Under the pieces are notes generated by a model that was not told the origin of the DNA, made no database searches, and saw only the letters and a program-made list of their open reading frames with translations. Below, one piece after another: positions 25,868-27,506 of a stretch of 27,506 nucleotides of DNA. The stretch is from CAWEFA01 sp963851385. Its GTDB lineage: Bacteria; Bacteroidota; Bacteroidia; Bacteroidales; DTGW01. The DNA lies in contig CAWKPE010000035.1 in assembly GCA_963851385.1 (NCBI GenBank), positions 1-27,506 of the forward strand, in the 5' to 3' direction. Within the stretch, counting starts at the first letter, position 1. Every line of letters begins with the position of its first letter. The position numbers were made by a program, and so were the translations under genes.

Positions 25868-26482
25868 TCAATCGAGCTTAAGTACAGCCAGGAAAGCTTG
25901 CTGGGGAATTTCTACATTACCAACCTGCCTCATGCGTTTTTTACCTTCCTTTTGTTTCTCAAGAAGCTTGCGTTTCCTGGTAATATCGCCACCATAACAT
26001 TTAGCAGTAACATCTTTCCGGACAGCCTTTACAGTTTCACGAGCAATTATTTTAGCGCCAATAGCTGCCTGAATTGCAACATCAAATTGTTGACGGGGAA
26101 TTAATTCTTTAAGTTTCTCGCACATTCGGCGACCAAAACTATAAGCGTGATCGCGATGTATGAGGGTAGATAATGCATCTACAGATTCACCGTTTAGCAA
26201 TATGTCAAGTTTTACAAGACTGGCCAGTTTATAATCACTGGGATGATAATCAAAAGAAGCATATCCTTTTGAAATGCTTTTTAATTTATCATAAAAATCA
26301 AATACAATCTCAGATAATGGCATTTCGAAATTCAGTTCAACACGATTGTGGGCTGTAAAATGTTGGAACTTCAAGATACCACGCTTATCCAAACAAAGCT
26401 TCATAATGGCACCCAGATATTCGGTACCGGTAATCACCTGTGCTTTGATGTACGGTTCATCTATATGATCAATCACGGTTGG
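25868..26482 (-). CDS. lepA: Elongation factor 4 (LepA), C-terminal third
   Basis: LepA is a ribosomal back-translocase-like GTPase of about 598 residues. Only its last ~204 residues are here, starting PTVIDHIDEPYIKAQVITG and continuing FDFYDKLKSISKGYASFDYH, RQQFDVAIQAAIGAKIIARE, KCYGGDITRKRKLLEKQKEG and the ending AFLAVLKLD. This is domain V plus the unique LepA C-terminal domain. The GTPase domain is missing because the contig switches to unrelated GC-rich DNA at about 26483; an in-frame GC-rich extension to 26818 is an accident of the join. It converges on the response regulator with an 84-base gap. Confidence 0.95.
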   Translation of the reverse strand, partial: PTVIDHIDEPYIKAQVITGTEYLGAIMKLCLDKRGILKFQHFTAHNRVELNFEMPLSEIVFDFYDKLKSISKGYASFDYHPSDYKLASLVKLDILLNGESVDALSTLIHRDHAYSFGRRMCEKLKELIPRQQFDVAIQAAIGAKIIARETVKAVRKDVTAKCYGGDITRKRKLLEKQKEGKKRMRQVGNVEIPQQAFLAVLKLD

Positions 26483-26486
26483 ACCG
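26478..26486. other. Right chimeric junction (lepA to GC-rich flank)
   Basis: Conserved LepA sequence stops at the codon for Pro in PTVIDHI and the next bases code for Gly/Pro/Ala-rich text unlike LepA. Composition switches from AT-rich to very GC-rich at the same point. The join abuts a low-complexity GCCGGCGCCGCCGGCGG tract, a place where assemblies often misjoin. Confidence 0.85.
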
Positions 26487-26766
26487 GCGGGGTTTCCGGG
26501 GCCTCCGGGGCCGCGATGGGCGGGACGGCCGGCGCCGCCGGCGGGGTGGCGGGCTCGGGTGCCTGCGGCGGAACTGCCGGGGCCACCGGGGCCGCGGGTG
26601 ACGAGGGGCCGCAGGCGCGGCGGGTTCTTGCTCGCCGCGGTCGGGCCGCCTCCAGGTCGCCGGGACCATAATTCATAAAGCCTGCCAGGACAAACGCCAC
26701 AGCCAGGGCCGTCAGCAGCAGGGGCGCAGATATACGGATGGACAATCGAACACGCGGGTAGGTCAC
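26483..26766 (-). CDS. Possible membrane-anchored Pro/Ala-rich protein, 3'-truncated
   Basis: From a GTG at 26766 the frame reads MTYPRVRLSIRISAPLLLTA, then a membrane helix to about residue 30 (LALAGF-like, ending FMNYGPG). A basic stretch and a long Pro/Ala-rich tail (APVAPAVPPQAPEPATPPAA) follow. This is the layout of an anchored periplasmic linker protein such as TonB-like or SPOR-domain proteins. The expected C-terminal domain is cut off at the junction, so no function can be named. The GTG overlaps a preceding TGA (GTGA) in another frame. Confidence 0.4.
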
Positions 26767-27506
26767 GAACAATCCTTGAATGAAATATGCGGCTGCGTCG
26801 GGCGCCCCGGAGGCGCACCGTGCGGGGCCTCCGTCAATTTCTCCTGGCAAAAAGGATGCCCCGCAGCAGCCCGGGATGATCCTCCCGGTCCGCCTCCAAG
26901 ACCTCCAGGGCAAATATCCTTATTTGCAAAAGGCGGTCCAGACTTTCGCATAATATCAGTTAATCGAGAATTTCGGGATGGATTTAACGATAAATTTTTC
27001 CGGGAAGGAACAATCGGCGGGAAAAACCGGCGTCTTTTTTCTTTCACGTCCCCGAAGAGGCAGAGAGAACCGCTCTCCCTCCCCTTACCGCCCGGGAGGC
27101 AGCCAGGGGCGGAACGAGGGCGCTATCCCTGGGCCACTGGTGTGGCGCTTCACAAATAAGATGGTTTGTCTCTTCAAGAAAAATAAGAAAGAAGCCCCAG
27201 ACAAAGGCCAGAAATTTTACCCCCCTTTTTTAAAGGGGGGTAGGGGGGATTATTAGCGTTCATAATACCCTCGATAAATCCTCTTTTAAGAAAAGGGGGG
27301 GTTTACAAGAGCTTTTGGGAGATCAAACCAAAATAATTGCCAGACAATTTGTGAAGCATATCACTATCGGCATGAAGGCGGTGGTCCCGACATTGGCAAG
27401 AGCCGAGGCCTCTTTGGCCGCTTTCAAGTTCTATCCCCCGGGCATCCGGCCTCACCTGACCTTCATATGAGTGAGGGAATTGGCTTAAATCTTGCCCATG
27501 GCCATG
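26767..27506. other. GC-rich right flank without a secure gene
   Basis: About 740 bases in which several short frames are open but none is recognisable. A minus-strand frame (26951-26763, starting MRKSGPPFANKDICPGG) ends at the GTGA overlap. Another minus-strand frame near 26830-26960 reads SLDRLLQIRIFALEVLEADR but lacks a normal start. A plus-strand frame near 27318-27476 (KIIARQFVKHITIGMKAVVP) is likewise short. The region after 27200 carries C-run/G-run hairpins and looks intergenic. Confidence 0.5.
27220..27300. repeat. C-run/G-run hairpin repeat element
   Basis: CCCCCCTTT (27220-27228) pairs perfectly with AAAGGGGGG (27232-27240) around TTT. A second G-run TAGGGGGGA follows, and then a partial copy at 27280-27300 (CCTCTTTTAAGAAAAGGGGGG). 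Such elements are abundant between genes in many Desulfobacterota and related genomes, and spurious frames through them read PPFLKGGRGDY, as here. The element supports a source for this end other than Bacteroidota. Confidence 0.75.

Noticed and set aside
26483..26818. In-frame GC-rich extension making a 316-residue LepA-like protein
   Set aside because: The first ~112 residues are Arg/Pro/Gly-rich text with no LepA similarity and lie on the other side of the assembly join; not a genuine fusion.
26776..27256. Plus-strand frames in the right flank (including one ending PPFLKGGRGDY)
   Set aside because: These are translations of GC-rich intergenic DNA and of the C-run/G-run repeat; low-complexity and unrecognised.
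27318..27476. Short plus-strand frame reading KIIARQFVKHITIGMKAVVP
   Set aside because: About 50 residues with no clear start signal, following a repeat element; could be chance.

Overview
The window looks like a metagenomic contig made of three pieces. The central ~24.7 kb (about 1738-26482) is AT-rich and reads as a Bacteroidota (CFB-group) genome. The signs are a mre/mrd rod-shape operon, a gliding-motility/type IX secretion C-terminal domain with its PorP/SprF-like partner, PD40-PKD proteins, a Reg_prop/Y_Y_Y sensor, and TAnnTTTG-type promoter boxes. The left ~1.74 kb (pyrB-pyrR, possibly Verrucomicrobiota-like) and the right ~1.02 kb (Pro/Ala-rich coding sequence and C-run/G-run hairpins common in Desulfobacterota-type genomes) are GC-rich. 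Both join the core in the middle of essential genes (mreB on the left, lepA on the right) with no mobile-element signature. I read both joins as assembly chimeras. The taxonomic guesses for the flanks are weak.

Left flank: pyrB (partial, one frameshift) and pyrR overlap on the minus strand. Their leader carries a convincing PyrR-type RNA site followed by an intrinsic terminator. A small conserved hypothetical gene lies upstream of the leader. Core, plus strand: mreB(partial)-mreC-mreD-mrdA(PBP2)-rodA builds and steers lateral cell-wall synthesis. It is followed by a gamma-carbonic-anhydrase-like protein, rpmH (bL34, with its own promoter and terminator), then mqnE-era and der. mqnE and era contain four single-base insertions within 1.8 kb, most likely sequence errors.

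Core, minus strand: a 1054-residue periplasmic-propeller sensor with a cytoplasmic SpoIIE/PP2C phosphatase, then a secreted protein of unknown function. Next is a tightly coupled three-gene operon: a 1380-residue glycine-rich/Ig-repeat surface protein with a type B (CHU_C) secretion domain, a PorP/SprF-like outer-membrane protein, and a PD40-PKD protein. This operon diverges from a histidine kinase/OmpR-type response regulator pair. The core ends in the C-terminal third of lepA.

The most interesting biology is the cell-surface operon and its divergent two-component pair, the propeller-SpoIIE sensor, and the PyrR attenuator in the left flank. The most important practical point is that the contig ends should not be used to infer gene neighbourhood or transfer.
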